Below are positions 12,590 through 24,000 of a DNA stretch of 64,000 bases, piece by piece; position 1 is the first letter of the stretch; each line of letters opens with the position of its first letter. The stretch lies in contig CM041465.1 in NCBI GenBank assembly GCA_023213395.1, positions 202,871,741-202,935,740 of the forward strand, given 5' to 3'. A model generated the notes under the pieces. It saw only the letters and a program-made list of their open reading frames with translations, was not told the origin of the DNA and ran no database searches. The position numbers and the translations under genes were made by a program. The stretch is from Cycas panzhihuaensis (Eukaryota > Cycadophyta).

Positions 12590-12760
12590 TGACATCACCC
12601 AATCCTTTCACTTTGAGTTAGGATCCACTCCCGAAAGAGATTTCTTCTTCAAAGTTAATATTGGGTAGATAAGTGGATAAATTCTCCTGGTGTCCTATCA
12701 TATGATAGGAAGTACTAGAGTCAAGAATCCATTGCGGTGATATACTAGATGGAGCAACAA
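12590..12760 (-). pseudogene. Element B protease region
   Basis: Near 12680-12740 the minus strand reads 'WILDSSTSYHMIG', the Copia aspartic protease motif in which the normal D-S-G has become D-S-S. Downstream, 'LGDVTLKDSSIKDVFYMSGL' matches the stretch that follows protease in this family. The change of the catalytic-loop glycine would by itself cripple the enzyme. Confidence 0.85.
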
Positions 12761-12799
12761 AGGCAGAGGTAAAAGTAGTTAAAGAATGATTATGTGATT

Positions 12800-13760
12800 A
12801 TGGTCGGGTTTGAATTCCTTTAGAAGCTTTCCAAGCTTTTCAAGCTATTCTACTTCTACAGATGTCAATAGTGTGGCCTTTTTTATGATAGTAAGTATAA
12901 CTAATATTCTGAGAATAATTAACAGTGTTCCATTTTAGAATAGACTATTTAGAAATATTCTAATATTTAGGTCAACCAGAAAACTTAGTATTGTTTTGAG
13001 AACTAGGAGGTGGACCTCTATGAGGTTTTTAGAATTTTGGATTACTATTAAAGTTATTCTGATATTTAGTTTTATTTTGAGACTTAGATTTGGAAAAGAA
13101 AGCCTGAGAAGGATCTTTCAATTTACCTATTTAAATTAATATTATTTGATGTTCTATCAGTTGGTTTGTCAACTGATTAAAAGTTATAAGAGGATTACCA
13201 GCTTGTTGTCTTATAGTCTTGAAAAGATTAAAATGTTTTGGTAGTTTGTTTATCGCAATATGAATGAGCGTATCATCATCTTTGGCATGTGTGACTATTT
13301 GTTCTTCATCACCTACTTTAATTGTAGTTTTAATACAATTACCTAGATATTTATTAATTAGTTAAATTTTGGATAAAAAGTCTTCAACTTTGGAAAAATC
13401 ATCATAATTAAGGTCATATAATTGTTGTTCTAGGAAAGCCAATTATTGTGTGTCGACCTTATCACATTTCTCCTTAAGGGTATTCCAGACAGTGGCTAGA
13501 TCATCTGTATCAGAGAACTTCAAACTAATTTCTGGTGATAAAGACGTTAAGATGGTGCCTAGGGCTACATCAGAGTTCATCATATATACCGTATGGCTTT
13601 ATGAAGTTGCATCTTTTAGTTTCTTGAATTCACGTGTTACATATCACCATATCTTCTGTTGTTTAAGCTGATGGGAAATGTGATTCCTCCAATCGACATA
13701 GTTCGAGCCATTTAGAACTAGAATCAGAATGTAGGTGGTTGTCCTTAGTATTAGTGCCAT
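12800..13760 (-). pseudogene. Element B gag
   Basis: The minus-strand frame starts at a methionine at 13758-13760 and soon reads 'LNGSNYVDWRNHISHQL', the 'G-NY--W' start of Copia gag. It continues through 'LATVWNTLKEKC' and 'LAFLEQQLYDL', then 'LIHIAINKLPKHFNLFKTIRQQ' and 'LTNQLIEHQ'. A zinc knuckle remnant lies near 12870-12910 (YTYYHKKGHTIDIC): both leading cysteines are replaced by tyrosine, consistent with G-to-A changes. The first 100 codons contain several stops. Gag forms the virus-like particle that houses reverse transcription. Confidence 0.87.
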
Positions 13761-15600
13761 ATTAGGAATTGTAAATGTTGATTAGAAGTCTGTTTAAATT
13801 TTAAAATATTTGGAGAATCTAGATGAAGAAGTATAGGTGATAAAAGTCATATAAAATATTACTAAACATCAGAGTAATCCTATTAACATTTTACAAATAT
13901 GTTTAATCAAGTGATAAGAAACTAAAAATTATTTTTATTAAGTTTGTTTAGATACCCTTCCCCTAGAAAGAAAAAGAATTAAATATTCCCCTTTTCTGAA
14001 AAAAACATGTTAATAGTCCCCTTCGTTGTTTGAAGAATAAGTTACGAGTCAAAGGAGTTAAGTGTTGAATTAGAAATAAATTAAATAAGGGTGTTATGAA
14101 AACTAATTATCCTTTAGTTATCTTTTTAATAACAGAAAGAAATTTTAAAATAAAATTTTAAATAAGAAAGGAAATAATTGAAACAGTATTATAAGATAAG
14201 GGGTTTTGAATTAAAACTTAAAAAATAAGGAATTTAACTAATTAAATAAAAGAAAGGTTTTGTTGATTGTAGTAAAGGAGATTTTAATTAATAAGGGATA
14301 TGTTGTAACGAAAGAGGATATTAATACTTTATAAATCAATTGTAATATGGGAGGGTTAATATTAAAATGTAGTAAAAGAGTGGGGGTTAATGTTAATATA
14401 GATTGAATGTTAATTGCATCTTTTAAGAGTTTCGTTTTACTTATGACATCTTACTTCTTCTCAGGTGTATTCTTAAGATAAGATAGACCCATTAGTAGTA
14501 GTTAAGATACTAATAAGGGTTATTAGTTATAGAGTTATTAACTTCATCTATATATTATGGGTTAAGTGTAAGTTATACTAGGGACCTAATCTATCATCCC
14601 CTAATTTATATGTAAATGGTCCCTACATTATCAAACTATGGTTTGAGTCATTAAGGTTCTCTTATGTACTTAAAAGAAGCTAAAAATAATATAATGATCT
14701 TTATAAATTTTGGTCCTTAAGATGGGCCCGATAGATTTATATAAAAATAAGAAGATCATTTTTACATTTGCAAAAACGTTAGTTTGATTTTGAGTTAAAT
14801 TTTGGGTTCGAGAGGGGGAGGATAGTGAAACCCTACTTGGTTTGTGTTCTTCATGGTAGTGGCGAGGGATTGTCTTCATTCTTCGAAAGCAGCGTTGCAG
14901 GTTCAACAGAAGTGTTGATTAGAAATCTTCAACTCAATGGAGGTGGCAGTAACATAATGACCCTGTTTAGAGGCATGCCATTCTGATCTCTTTGGTTGGC
15001 AGGGACTTGATAGCATGTGCCCACAGTATCAAGTAATGCCGACTTTTTGAGTGCTATGCCAGGGTTTCTAAGAAATCTTTCATTAGTACACATCTAAAAG
15101 GAGGTCCATTTGCAATGGTTACTCTATCAGGCTACACTATAACGGCTTTTTCTTTCTTCAAAATCCAGGAATACCCCATTGAACTATAATCATTGAAGAT
15201 TAATCTGCCTGTAGTGTATATGGAACTCATACACATATTTTTCCAGCAATTTAAGCTTCTAGTAATTAAAACAAGAGTTGCTAGTTTCAGCAATCATAGC
15301 TACATCATTTGATAACATGTCCTGAATGTGTTTAAAAAGCCCATTAACCCTTAAGGGCTCATCTGGTATACTTTTCAAGGGGATTAGACAAGGTTCCATT
15401 AAAGGATGAGAATGCCAGATCGAAGACTCTAGAATCTTCTACTACTTACAGTCATGGCATTATCAAATTCTAAGATGTGAAGTTGAATTATATAATGGGT
15501 GCCAGGGTTGGTAGTATTCTCTATAAATAGGTTAACTATGGGAAAGGATGGAGGTCTCGATTGTTTGAGCTTCGAGATGGGGTGTTTGTCTCTAACAGAA
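13761..15600 (-). other. Long 5' leader of element B
   Basis: About 1.8 kb between the 5' LTR and gag with no recognisable domain. The part at 13800-14600 is strongly AT-rich; the part at 14650-15600 is less so and holds two minus-strand open stretches (14670-14906 and 15429-15623) that match nothing I recognise. Immediately next to the LTR the minus strand has TTCTGTTAGAGAC, at best a degraded form of the TGGTATCAGAGC primer site. The size suggests either a naturally long leader, as in element D, or extra captured DNA. Confidence 0.6.
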
Positions 15601-16042
15601 TGTAGAAGAAGGGTAACATGCATAATATCAACATGATCAAATAATTAACCATACGCAAGTGGGAAAAGACATTGCACATGTACACATATTTGGTAGGTGG
15701 AAAACCCCTTTTGGGGAAGAAAAACCACCTCTTAAATTTGAAAATTTATTGCTTAAAAAACTTTACACAACAACTTCCATAAGTACCCTCTACATACCAA
15801 ACTAGGATAGAAACCAGCCTTCAGACAAGCTTATGACAACCTCCTAGATTCTTGGAACCAATTCCTAGAATCTAGGAGAGAGTATTTAAAGAATGAGAGA
15901 TTTGTTGAAATGAGCAGTTGCTTATTTCAACGACCTTTACATAATAAATAATAATTAATATAAACTTTATAAAATGAACCTTTACATAACTTAAATTTAT
16001 ATTTAGACATGTGATCAAAAAGTAACATTAACTTTTCTAATA
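15601..16042 (-). repeat. Element B 5' LTR
   Basis: Right-hand LTR, the 5' LTR in minus-strand reading. It aligns over its whole 442 bases with 9079-9520. Its right terminus reads ...TTTTCTAATA where ...CA is expected, a single transition away. It is followed directly by the ATTTT target duplication and the continuing element A RNase H. Confidence 0.93.
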
Positions 16043-16047
16043 ATTTT

Positions 16048-16640
16048 CTATAGGAATTATTTCTAGATTTATACATAACCTTAATATTACTCACTTAAAT
16101 ATTATTAAAAGAATCTTAAGATATATTAAAGGTACATTAGACCTTAGATTGAAGTGTACTAAGACAAATAAACTAGGATTAATTAAACATAATAACTCAG
16201 ACTAGGCAAGTGAACGATAAGAAAGAAAGTCCACATTAAGATATTATTTTAATCTTGTGTTAGCTGTAATATCCTGGAGTAGTAAAAAATAACCAATTGT
16301 GGCATTATCATCAACAAAAGTAGAATACAAAGCCATAGTTAATTTGACCTATAAAGTAATGTGATTAAGACAACTTCTCAAAGATTTAAATTATAATTGT
16401 TTTAAAGAAACTACAATTTTTTTTAATAATCAAAGCATTATCAAATTCATAAAAAATCCTATTTTTCATGCAAGAATAAAACACATAGAAATACATCATC
16501 ATTTTATAAGAGAAAAGGTTTAGAATAAAGAGATAGATTTATAATATGGTAGCAATGAGTAGTAGGTTGTAGACATCTTCACAAAGCCCATATCAAAAGA
16601 TAAGTTTCAACATCTCAAAAAACTATTGGGAATTAAAAAC
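16048..16640 (+). pseudogene. Copia A RNase H (continues after element B)
   Basis: The plus-strand frame reads 'SRFIHNLNITHLNIIKRILRYIKGTLDLRL', then 'AVISWSSKK-PIVALSSTKVEYKAIV' and 'FFNNQSIIKFIKNPIFHARIKHIEIHHHFIR', and ends 'VVDIFTKPISKDKFQHLKKLLGI'. These are the complete RNase H landmarks of Copia, directly continuing the RT at 7960-9078 once element B is removed. Several stops replace tryptophan or glutamine codons. Confidence 0.9.
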
Positions 16641-16665
16641 AAAAGGATAAAACATTAAGGGAGGG

Positions 16666-16873
16666 TGTTAGAATATTAATGTTCTATACTATTTTTTTAC
16701 TTTGGGGGTCTCTTATATGTAATTAAGTGTCATGTATCATGACCCCTCTTCTATATAAAAATGACACTTGACATACATGTACTAGGCCTCTTTTGTAAAC
16801 TAAATGTATTTATATGAGAGAAAAACACTCACCCATGAATCAAAGATGATCATTTCCTTTTAATATTCTATCA
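16666..16873 (+). repeat. Copia A 3' LTR (208 bp)
   Basis: It starts TGTTAGAATATTAATG right after the purine tract and ends TTAATATTCTATCA; the two ends form a 13-base near-perfect inverted repeat, as expected for LTR termini. It holds a TATATAAAAATGACAC stretch near 16755 that would suit a promoter. No 5' partner is present in the window. Confidence 0.85.
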
Positions 16874-17500
16874 TTTTTTTCAATAAATATTTTAAGAATA
16901 GTTTTTTTCCTCTCTCCTTGTTTGTTTCTTGTAATCACAAAAGGTTCAAATTTGAGCAGTTTTATTCCCTAAGGTAGGGGTAATAAATAATAAATAATTA
17001 TTAGAAGTGGTAATGAAATCTTCCCATATATTGGTAATCTCTATAATTTTGAGTAAGCAACCTATGAACATGTTGGCATATAATACTTTCATCTTTCATG
17101 ATTTCTCTATCATTAAAGGTTATTGTAATTATATTATGACATATACTGCATACCCTATAAAGAAAGTGTTAGTGGTGAAAAAATATATCTATATACATAG
17201 TGTACTTGAAGAAAAATTATATGGTTAATATTTATTATCTTTAGTAAATTTATTTGTATTGGAATAGGTTTATTGTTAAGCTCCATTGTATGGTTATTAA
17301 TAGACTATATACATTCAAAGGTTAGTATGCAGTTACATTGAAATAGATTTAGAAAAAGTTATATAATCTAACATGTGTTTTTAACAATAGGCTCGTAATA
17401 GATTTATGATAATGATAATGGAAGAATAATAATCAATAATATGATAAAGTTTGTGAAGATTTGCCTTGATGTCTTAGATCTGTAATGATTGGTCATTTGA
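16874..17500. other. AT-rich stretch, nothing recognised
   Basis: No LTR, domain or repeat is recognised between the end of Copia A and the gypsy-like relic. The open frame at 17007-17228 is AT-rich with no motif. Confidence 0.45.
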
Positions 17501-19560
17501 TGTTTGATCTGTACTTGGTAATTTCAAATGTTGAAAAGCATGATAGATTTGAAGGAAATTGATAATGAGCACATGATCAAGTTGGCAACAAAGCTCACAA
17601 TGAAGTTTCAAAAGGCATGCTATTATATCCTTTATAACTTGAATTCTATAAAGATTTATGCCCTTAATTGATCTTACAACCCATTTTTATTCAATAATCT
17701 TACTTGGATATAGTTGTCAATAGTTGTATCATAGGTTGGCCATAAAAAGTCAATGGTTTAATAATACACATGAAATGTAGGATTTGAATGACTACATGGC
17801 TTAAAACTATTATGTATTTCATTATTACTAATGGATCATTTATAATTTAAGACAAAAAATGGCTAAAATTTTGTTGCATAAACAACTTGACCTAAAAGAG
17901 GAAACATAGACTATAATACCATTTTTGTTCTTACATTTGATAAATGATATGTTGTCATAATTATTGATTTGGTCCCATGAAAAGTACTTCCCATTCTTGA
18001 TCAATAAAGGGAATATTTAATTGATGAACTTGCAACCATTATGATGGGTCTAGCAATGATATTCTTTAAATAATTGATATTATAAGGGGGAGATGGTACA
18101 TTTTCAGCTAGCATTTTAAAGCCCCTTGGTTTAGGTGACATTATTAGCATGAGGTTACTCAATTAAGTAACTTCTTCTAAATCATATTCTAACTCAAAAA
18201 TGTTGCCTTAGGAGTGATCTTCAATTCTGTGTTAGGCATACAAATAATTTTCTAATAGAATTTAAGGCAATCACCCCCTAGTATTGATAGTCTTTGATAG
18301 CAATAATAACTTCTTTCTACTAATTAATAAGAGGCCCTCCTTGTACTTGTAAATTATTTAAATATATCTTGCCTTAATAAAGAATTTCAAACTTTTGGTT
18401 ACCTTCAAATGTAGCCATAATAACCTCATGATTTGATGATAATATGCTTTCACTTATAATGGAATGACCTAGTATTCCTTCAACTTCCAAAGTTTGTTTC
18501 ATGCTATCAACAATAGCATCATCCTTGTCTTGCTTTATAAAAGGTGATATGAGATCATTCTTCTCACACATCTACTATGAGTCTTCATACCCCATCATGA
18601 ATGCTTATACAATAGTTTCAGTAGGTTCTCAATCATATGAGATCATTAGTTAGATTAGACAAAAAAGTAGATATCTCTTTATTAAAATTCAACTCCAACA
18701 TTAAATCTAAATCATCATTTCCTTTATTAGTGAGTGGAAGAGAATCAAGTGCATGTAGGATTGTATAAGTGTCTAATTTAGGAGGGAATTCCATCACTTA
18801 TTCAAGGATATTATACTCATCTTTTTATTGTTCACTAGAAATCTGTATCTCTATGTTAACATAAAATATTTAAATTGTGGAAAGGGCTATAGATGAACCA
18901 TTACCTTTTGACACTTGTGGGAAAAAATTAGAATCTTAGGCATAGTAAAAGAAGACTCTTGTTAATCAGGAGTGTGGCCTATTAAAAAATTTTTAGAGCT
19001 ATTTATGATTACTAGCTCATCTTGAATAATCTTAATTACTTGGTTATCCTCATCAGAGACCATGATAGTCCTAACAACCTCATGGTTTTTTACTAGTATT
19101 CCTTCATAAGCACCTATGTAGTCTAATTTTGACCACATGTCTTCTTAATTTATCATTTTCGTATCAAATTTATTGTCCTAACTAATATCAATCAACACCC
19201 ATTCGGTTTCTATAAATAAAGTATTAACTTAAGGTAGAATTGTGCATGTTTCCAAATCATTTGGGTCATCAATCATATCTATCCATAAGCCTCCTTGTTT
19301 AATCTAAGGTTCTACATGATATTTATCTCCAAAATAAGCATTGGCCATATTCCTCCATTGGGATTATTCTCTCTAATATTGAATCTTAACATTGAGTTTC
19401 CTTATTGCAACTTATTCTTTCTAATATTGGATCTCTTGATTTAATTTTTGGATCATAACATGGTCATCTTCTTTAAGGATATTATACATATCTAGAAGCA
19501 CACTACATACTAACCTCTTTTACTCTTTCCTTGCTTCCATATTTAAAATTTAAATCCTAC
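17500..19560 (-). pseudogene. Long decayed reading frame downstream of gag, function not recognised
   Basis: On the minus strand a reading frame runs with little more than occasional stops. It includes 'QWRNMANAYFGDKYHVEP' and 'GGLWIDMIDDPNDLETC' (about 19210-19370), 'EWVLIDIS', 'IMVSDEDNQVIKIIQDEL' (about 19000-19070), the 65-codon open piece at 18374-18571, then 'NLQVQGGPLIN' and 'YQGVIALNSIRKLFVC' (about 18230-18350). The upstream part (about 19400-19550) has a coiled-coil-like, Gln/Glu-rich stretch. It follows a gag core at 19575-19716, so it should be the gag tail and protease-linker region of a Ty3/gypsy-type element. No D-S/T-G protease or RT motif is visible, and I do not recognise the protein. 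Confidence 0.5.
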
Positions 19561-19574
19561 AATAAATCCACCCA

Positions 19575-19716
19575 ATTTGTTATAGAAGAGTTAGGTAGTA
19601 AGTAGAATTATGATGCAATCTCATCAATTAAAGAGTGTACAAATAATTTGAGGGTTACATCAATGTTAATGATTCTAAATAGCTTAACATGTTATTCTAC
19701 TAAAATTATCCTATAT
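19575..19716 (-). pseudogene. Ty3/gypsy-like gag core, second half
   Basis: The minus strand reads 'NIDVTLKLFVHSL', 'FYLLPNSSITNWVDLL' and 'LNFKYGSKER', the capsid core pattern 'LKLF--SL---A--W----P--SI--W--L---F'. Its upstream continuation is at 23652-23960, on the other side of the LTR element at 19722-23646, which therefore inserted into this gag. Confidence 0.65.
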
Positions 19717-19721
19717 ATAAT

Positions 19722-20044
19722 TATTAAAATATGTGATCATATCACCTAATGCAAAGTGGGCCTCCTATATTTATGCCTAATTATGTGGAGGAATAGTCTT
19801 GATTGTGGTGACCTAATAGATGTAATTGTAATTATATTTGACACTTTAAATCTATAAATATAGATCAAAGTCCATCTTGATATAATATCATTTTGTCATA
19901 ATGTGAATATTATTTATTTTTGGGTTTTCACCTGTAAAGGTTTCCCACGGCAATCTGGTATCCTGTGTGATCTGCTTCTACTTGTTATCTGCTTGATGTG
20001 AAAGATCCTATCGACCTTATTTACTTCAGTTATATTTTCTAACA
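19722..20044 (+). repeat. LARD-like element 5' LTR
   Basis: Starts TATTAAAATATG (TG changed to TA) and ends TTCTAACA. It pairs end to end with 23324-23646. It contains 'TCTATAAATATAGATC' near 19850, a plausible TATA box. Confidence 0.92.
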
Positions 20045-20056
20045 TGGTATCAGGGC
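20045..20056 (+). promoter_or_regulatory. Primer binding site, tRNA-iMet type
   Basis: TGGTATCAGGGC differs by one base from TGGTATCAGAGC, the complement of the plant initiator methionine tRNA 3' end, and begins immediately after the LTR. Confidence 0.9.
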
Positions 20057-23000
20057 ATGTAGGTCATGCACAGGCAAGTGAATGTTATTATAGGTTCAAT
20101 CGATAGTGTCAGGTCATGTTAGCTTGCCCTCTGCAGATTGGCATACCCGATAACCCTATAGAACAACCATGATAGTGCAGATGATCATTGAAGATCCTAG
20201 GAGCCTTTTGTTCATTGTTTGTAGGTACTCTAAGCTATATGGAGATGTGTGGATGAGCGTTGACTCTATTGCCAGCCATGCAAGTGTCATTTTGAACCTA
20301 TTAAAGGTGTCAGATCCCTGTTTGATGATGCCATTAAGTTTGTGTGTAGTAGAGTTGATTGCCAGGCCCCTGCTACTGGTGGGAGAGTGTAGAAACCCTA
20401 ATGACCCTGTTGCAATATCATGAAGTCAATAAATATGGTCAATATAAAGGTATTCTCACTATTTGATCATGCAGATATGAATTATTTAATTTTAGGGTTT
20501 ACATAATATTTAGTCACCCTTGCATTATGTAAACCTCCATTGAATACATGATTGCTTGCTAGTATATTGAATCTGCCCTTGTACACAAGTCATTATACTA
20601 CGTCAATTATACTAATCTTTATGATAATATTAGCTAATTGATTTATTTCTTCAGTCATTTAATATATATACTGCTTGTTTGCACTACATTGGCATCACCC
20701 AACCATGAATATTAGTGTAACCATCATGTTTTATTATCATCTTTGCTGTCATGTTATTGCCTCTACATGGTCTATGTTATTTGTTTTGTAGTCGTTGTAT
20801 CTTTTATATCACTGTCCCATGATATATTATCACTATTTGAGTAATTATATTCATCGTTACCCCTGGATCTGTCTACACCAGTTAATACTTTATATGTGTT
20901 TGCATGTGTTATTATATACATCTTTGAAAATATTAACGCTGCATCACCTTGCCTGCATAATGATTATAATGGCATTGGCATTGAGCATTCTAGGAGCTAT
21001 CGTTTATTAAATTACAGTCATGGCCCTTATAATATACATTACACAATCACATTACAGTCACTATTTATCTATATTTATGTCACTGTGTTTATAGAAACTC
21101 GCCTATGAAAGCCATTTTCATGATATCAATTGTGAATATAAGTTGCTCATTATCGTTTTAATAAAGTACAGCCATCGATTATAAAGTCATCATTGTGATG
21201 CTTTGTATGTGATGCATAGTCACTGATTGAATTTGCAGCCTGCGTATGTTCATTGTAGTCATTGATGTATTTGTAGCTGGTCTACATTAATACATTCACC
21301 ACTATCTTCGTACTGTATTCGTCTAGTTATCTATTGAGTTAGCTTCCCTATATGCTGTCATCCACTATCATACTAAGTCGTTATGATTATAAAGTCACCC
21401 ATCAATATTTGAGTTTATCATTCATTCAATTTCTTATTTATCAAATCGCCATTATTTTAATCAAAGTTGCTTCAAGTACATAGCCTTTATATTGATGACC
21501 TTTTGAGACGTTATATATATTTATGAATTGCCTATCAAATATCACTTATAATTTGATTTATCTTTTGTACAATATCACTGTGTTTAAGCTACCTTGAACT
21601 ATTTCATGAGATGAGATGCTTGTTGTATGTATGTTTATGGGTGAAATTGATGGTAAATTTATGGTGATGAGATGCTTGTTATATATGTGTTACATGGCAA
21701 GCTTAAGGGCAAATTTAAGGGCAACTTTGGGCATGTTTTAAAGGCGAGTATAAGGGCAAAATTGGGTGAGTTTGGGTGGAGAAGAAGAGCATGAAGAGAT
21801 ACCTTTATTGCAACTTAATACAAACTCTGTTACTAATTGAGTGTGGCATAGATCATTGCATAAAACTCTTGATTTATATGATTATTCAGTGAAATATATG
21901 AAATAAATGTGTGATTTATTCATGATTACATTCAAGTTCAGTTGCATTAGATGTGTATGAGGTGATGGAGTTCAGAATTTGCTTGTAGGAACGGTTATTC
22001 GACTGTTATACTTTTCTAGTTGGACTGTTAACATGAGATTTGTGGCCTATTTTGATGCTGGTTCAACATGGGTGCATATCTGAACAAGTATGATCTGGAA
22101 CCGAGACATAGTGCTTAATGAAATTTAAGTATGAATGGAAAGGTCTAAGATTGGTAGCCTTAAAATTAGTTATGCCTTTATCATGGTATGTATATAGTTA
22201 GCCTATAAGGTTGCATTGCGGGTGGGTATCATGATGCAAATGGTGAGGTTTGGTGCATGTTTTGGTTTGCCTCCAATGGTTTGTTGGCATAGGTTATAGC
22301 AGGCATGTATGGATACCCCTGTTGTGACTATTCATGCTATATTTTCCCCTCATGTGTTGTGTTTGGACCAAGTTAGAATCCTTCCATTCATTTCCTTTGG
22401 TGCATTGAAGTGCACACATCTTAGACGAAGATTACAGTAGCAAGATTACAAGTGTTTGAAGACTATGGGTTGTTTAGCTTACAAATAATGTGATCTACAA
22501 AGGAAATGCATGTGATCAGTCTAGATGTTATAGAGTTATTGATGTATCATGCTGAGTATCATTTGGTTACATGTTTTATCCTTCATTACTTCACTTTTCT
22601 AAGTTATTATTTAGCAAGTATGGAGGTTTGTTTGCCTAACATTGTGCTTGAGACAGAAGTAGGACTTAGTGAGAGATTGATGATGAGGAGTTATTACATG
22701 AAGTGACATGGATTGCAACCCCATGTTTAGTTGATAGTTGAAGACCTGCAGGATGATGGAAGATCATGGATCAACATGCCAGTCAAAACTTGAGATAGAT
22801 ACCAACATTCTAGTGAGTACAAATTCATAATAGAGAGATATATTGAAGCAAAGAACCTAATCGGTTTATAAGTTGGTAAGCTTATTACACAAGTGATCCC
22901 TAGCAAGAAGAATGATTGAGGTATGATGAGATATTTAACACTAGTCTCTATGTCCATTGGTCCATTTGATCCTTACTTGAATAGCTTCAGTTAGTTGGGT

Positions 23001-23314
23001 ATCGTATCGTATCGTATCAATGTTCCTTAACAAAGACTTGAAGAGGCGATTCACATGACTTAAGTGGATCAAACACTTGGTTTAGTCAAAGGAATATGGT
23101 TGATTGGAATGGACAAAGTATTAGGTACAAAGAAAGGTATATGGTTGCAGGTCTATTGGAGCATTACTAAAGAATCGAGCACATACGAGGCATGGTACCA
23201 TTACATCTAGGTGAAGATCACTACATCGACGTTCATGCATATTAGATTGGGTAAGGTTATCCTTGAGAGAGGATTTATTCCCAATAATAATCCTTGTTGC
23301 CCCACATTTACATT
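20057..23314 (+). other. Interior of the LARD-like element, no recognised gene
   Basis: The longest frames (20169-20423, 84 codons; 20795-21010; 22506-22706) match nothing I recognise. Around 21600-21780 there are local quasi-repeats of 'gatgagatgcttgtt' and 'aagggcaaatttaagggcaa', and at 23000-23019 four copies of GTATC. Base composition from 20070 to 20420 is less AT-rich than the rest, which could reflect an acquired segment. The distal part, 22740-23290, is purine-rich on the plus strand. Confidence 0.6.
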
Positions 23315-23322
23315 AAGAGGGG
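23315..23322 (+). promoter_or_regulatory. LARD-like element polypurine tract
   Basis: AAGAGGGG lies one base before the 3' LTR, the normal place for the plus-strand primer. Confidence 0.85.
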
Positions 23323-23323
23323 T

Positions 23324-23646
23324 TATTAAAATATATGATCATACTACCTAATGTAAAGTGGGCCTCCTATGTTTATGCCTAATTATGTGGAGGAATAGTC
23401 TTGATTGTGATGACCTAATAGATGTAATTATAATTATATTTGGCACTTTAGATCTATAAATATAGATCAAAGTCCATCTTAATATAATATCATTTTGTTG
23501 TAATATAAATATTATTCATTTATGGCTTTTCACCCATAAGAGTTTCTCACGGCAATATGGTGTCCCATGTGATCTACTTCTGCTTATTATCTGCCTGATG
23601 TGAAAGATCCTGTTGACCTTATTTGCTTCAATTGCATTTTCTAACA
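23324..23646 (+). repeat. LARD-like element 3' LTR
   Basis: Same length as the 5' LTR and collinear throughout, ending TTCTAACA, followed by the ATAAT target duplication. Confidence 0.92.
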
Positions 23647-23651
23647 ATAAT

Positions 23652-24000
23652 AAATCTTAGATAGGCCTATAAGGCCTTATTATGGATTTCATATATTTCA
23701 CCTTCAAGATCTAAATGGTTGTTGTAACTCTAAGGAAGAATGTCACCATAATATGCATTCTATCTAACCATTTATATTGAAATCTTTTGTCTTATAAATT
23801 CTAGGTCTTTAAATCAAGCTTCCTTTTCAACCTATTCAGCCATCAATGAGACTATTGGTAGGCCTCCTTAATATTTTTCTAGGAGAAAAACTTTTTAGTT
23901 CTTCCTCTATACCTTCACCAATAGAGTATATATCATCCTTCATAAGTTAAAGAACTAGTAAAAAAGCAAATCTAATATATATAATAAAAACTCTAAGAAG
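23652..24000 (-). pseudogene. Ty3/gypsy-like gag, first half
   Basis: The minus strand reads 'GGLPIVSLMAE-VEKEA-FKDLEFIRQKISI', 'NAYYGDILP' and 'NNHLDLEGEIYEIHNKAL-AYLRFI', and continues into the capsid core at 19575-19716 once the LARD-like element is removed. Dashes mark stop codons that stand where Gln or Trp codons would be expected. The assignment rests mainly on the core in the second half. Confidence 0.5.

Larger units (their letters stand above)
9079..16042 (-). mobile_element. Copia element B, complete, minus strand
   Basis: A full-structure Ty1/copia element: two 442 bp LTRs (9079-9520 and 15601-16042), a polypurine tract next to the left (3') LTR, and gag, protease, integrase, RT and RNase H in that order on the minus strand. 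It is flanked by the 5-base target duplication ATTTT at 9074-9078 and 16043-16047. By eye the LTRs differ at roughly 40 of 442 positions, mostly transitions, so the insertion is old. All coding parts carry stops. The 1.8 kb between the 5' LTR and gag is unusually long. Confidence 0.95.
7960..16873 (+). mobile_element. Copia element A (plus strand, 5'-truncated, interrupted by element B)
   Basis: A degraded Ty1/copia element read on the plus strand. In order it shows a protease-like motif near 7990, a jump (integrase missing) to reverse transcriptase at 8160-9078, then element B (9079-16047 including one target copy), then RNase H at 16048-16640, a purine tract AAGGGAGGG at 16657-16665 and a 208 bp LTR at 16666-16873. 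Joining across element B gives an uninterrupted match to the Copia 'R-D-I-S-F ... S-R-F' stretch, which proves that A was there first. No 5' LTR or gag was found, so the left part has been deleted. TAG and TAA stops are frequent. Confidence 0.85.
19722..23646 (+). mobile_element. Non-autonomous LTR element (LARD-like), complete
   Basis: Two 323 bp LTRs (19722-20044 and 23324-23646) enclose about 3.28 kb. A primer site TGGTATCAGGGC directly follows the 5' LTR and a purine tract AAGAGGGG precedes the 3' LTR. The 5-base target duplication ATAAT is at 19717-19721 and 23647-23651. The interior contains no gag, protease, RT or integrase landmark, so it must have moved with enzymes from another element. 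By eye the LTRs are about 89% identical. The structure fits large retrotransposon derivatives (LARDs). It inserted into a Ty3/gypsy-like gag. Confidence 0.93.
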
